Shown: positions 5,658 to 6,364 of the stretch, in pieces
Numbering within the stretch: position 1 is the first letter of the stretch
How the letters are laid out: the number at the start of each line of letters is the position of its first letter
Assembly: GCA_027314825.1 (NCBI GenBank)
Contig: DAHVAB010000153.1
Coordinates: 1 to 6,364 of the forward strand
Source of the DNA: Solirubrobacterales bacterium
GTDB lineage: Bacteria > Actinomycetota > Thermoleophilia > Solirubrobacterales > Solirubrobacteraceae
Direction of reading: 5' to 3'
Length of the DNA stretch: 6,364 nt
Notes under the pieces: generated by a model
Database searches by the model: none
Told to the model about the DNA's origin: nothing
Seen by the model: only the letters and a program-made list of their open reading frames with translations
Position numbers and translations under genes: made by a program

Positions 5658-6364
5658 GCCTCCAGGGGGCGGATCGCGCGCTCGAAGGCCGCCTCGTCGG
5701 GGCCGATCGCAACCACCGAGAGCCGCGCCGGGTCCAGCAGCTCCCGGGCGAGCTGGCGCACATCGTCGATGCTCACGGCGTCGAGACGCTCGATCGCCTC
5801 GTCGAGGCTCAGCAGCGGCAGGCCATGCAGGATGCTGGCGGCGAGGCGGCCCATCCGCGCGCCGGTCGACTCCAGCGCGAGCACCATCCTGCCCTTCACG
5901 TTCTCGCGCGAGCGCTCAAGCTCCTCCTCGGTGGCGGGGTTCTCCAACGCCCGCTCCACCTCCGAGGCGATCACCTCGACGGTCTGGGCGAGATTCTCCG
6001 GGCGCGTCCCGACATAGATGCCGATCTCGCCCGTCTGCGTGTAGAGGCCGGCGAAGGAGAAGACCGAGTAGGCGAGCCCTCGGCGCTCGCGCACCTCCTG
6101 GAAGAGGCGCGAGGATGCGTTGCCGCCGAGCACGCCGTCGAGCACCCGCAGCGCGTAGCGGCGCTCGTCGGGGCGGGCGATCGCCCGGCCGCCGATGCAC
6201 AGGTGGTACTGCTCGGTGTCCTTGGCCACGAAGCGGGTGCTGCGCGTGGCGCCGGCCGCCATCGGCAGCTCTGGCTCGGAGCACGGCATGGACGCACCGG
6301 AGGGCGGGGCTTCGGGGGCGATCGCGGCGACCATCTCCACCAGCTCGTCGTGCTCGACCGAGCC
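5645..6364 (-). CDS. M16 family zinc peptidase, C-terminal half (5' end outside window)
   Basis: A peptidase of the pitrilysin/mitochondrial-processing-peptidase type (M16B), cut by the right edge; 239 codons plus the stop are visible and the frame is open to 6364. The visible part is the second, inverzincin-fold domain. Its hallmark, LGGNASSRLFQEVRERRGLAY, lies roughly 80-100 residues into the fragment and is followed by GEIGIYVGTRPENL. This is the R/Y-containing segment that closes the active site in the family. The zinc-binding HxxEH motif should be in the missing N-terminal half, so catalytic competence cannot be judged. In actinobacteria a gene of this kind (called pepR in mycobacteria) sits between pnp and dapB, which matches the arrangement here. 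The C-terminus ends PLEAVRA at TGA 5647-5645, inside a direct repeat and overlapping a mini-ORF start. It is likely the first visible gene of the peptidase-dapB-dapA-rnj operon. Confidence 0.92.
   Translation of the reverse strand, partial: GSVEHDELVEMVAAIAPEAPPSGASMPCSEPELPMAAGATRSTRFVAKDTEQYHLCIGGRAIARPDERRYALRVLDGVLGGNASSRLFQEVRERRGLAYSVFSFAGLYTQTGEIGIYVGTRPENLAQTVEVIASEVERALENPATEEELERSRENVKGRMVLALESTGARMGRLAASILHGLPLLSLDEAIERLDAVSIDDVRQLARELLDPARLSVVAIGPDEAAFERAIRPLEAVRA

Noticed and set aside
57..6190. Frequent CGATCG/GCGATCGC words, reminiscent of a genome-wide repeat such as HIP1
   Set aside because: They fall in coding frames and follow from GC-rich Ile, Asp, Ala and Arg codon combinations; no regular spacing was seen and enrichment was not computed.

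Overview
The window is very GC-rich, uses GTG/TTG-type starts and holds ordinary chromosomal genes packed without gaps. On the minus strand the order is M16 zinc peptidase, dapB, dapA, RNase J. This order is a familiar Actinobacteria arrangement: in mycobacteria and streptomycetes the same genes lie downstream of rpsO-pnp, often with thyX between dapB and dapA. Together with the base composition this points to a high-GC actinobacterium. My best guess is a deep branch such as Thermoleophilia (Solirubrobacterales type), but the lineage is inference and was not tested.

Layout: 1-142 has no gene I can support. A probable promoter with a small inverted repeat lies at 143-171. It leads into a plus-strand two-component operon: an OmpR/PhoB-type response regulator (197-883), then a HAMP-containing membrane sensor histidine kinase (about 885-2381). 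The kinase is unusual at both ends. Its reading frame has no ATG, GTG or TTG before position 996, although a convincing first transmembrane helix is encoded upstream of that point. Its last 69 bases overlap the convergent RNase J gene.

From 2313 to the right edge everything is on the minus strand and is probably one operon read right to left: the C-terminal half of an M16 peptidase (5645-6364, cut by the window edge), a short linker, dapB (4861-5574), dapA (3977-4861) and rnj (2313-3980). Junctions are extremely tight: dapB/dapA share one base (TAATG) and dapA/rnj share four (ATGA). The linker between the peptidase and dapB carries a 16-bp direct repeat, each copy holding an ATGA junction, so that a 25-codon mini-ORF fits exactly between its neighbours with ATGA overlaps on both sides.

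Function: DapA and DapB catalyse two consecutive steps of the diaminopimelate/lysine pathway, which supplies the cell wall and protein synthesis. RNase J and (outside the window, by known synteny) PNPase belong to RNA turnover. The two-component pair presumably senses an envelope or external signal that cannot be deduced here. I do not see an undescribed defence, mobile or biosynthetic system. The points worth a second look are the missing kinase start codon, the duplicated ATGA junction with its mini-ORF, and the convergent coding overlap.
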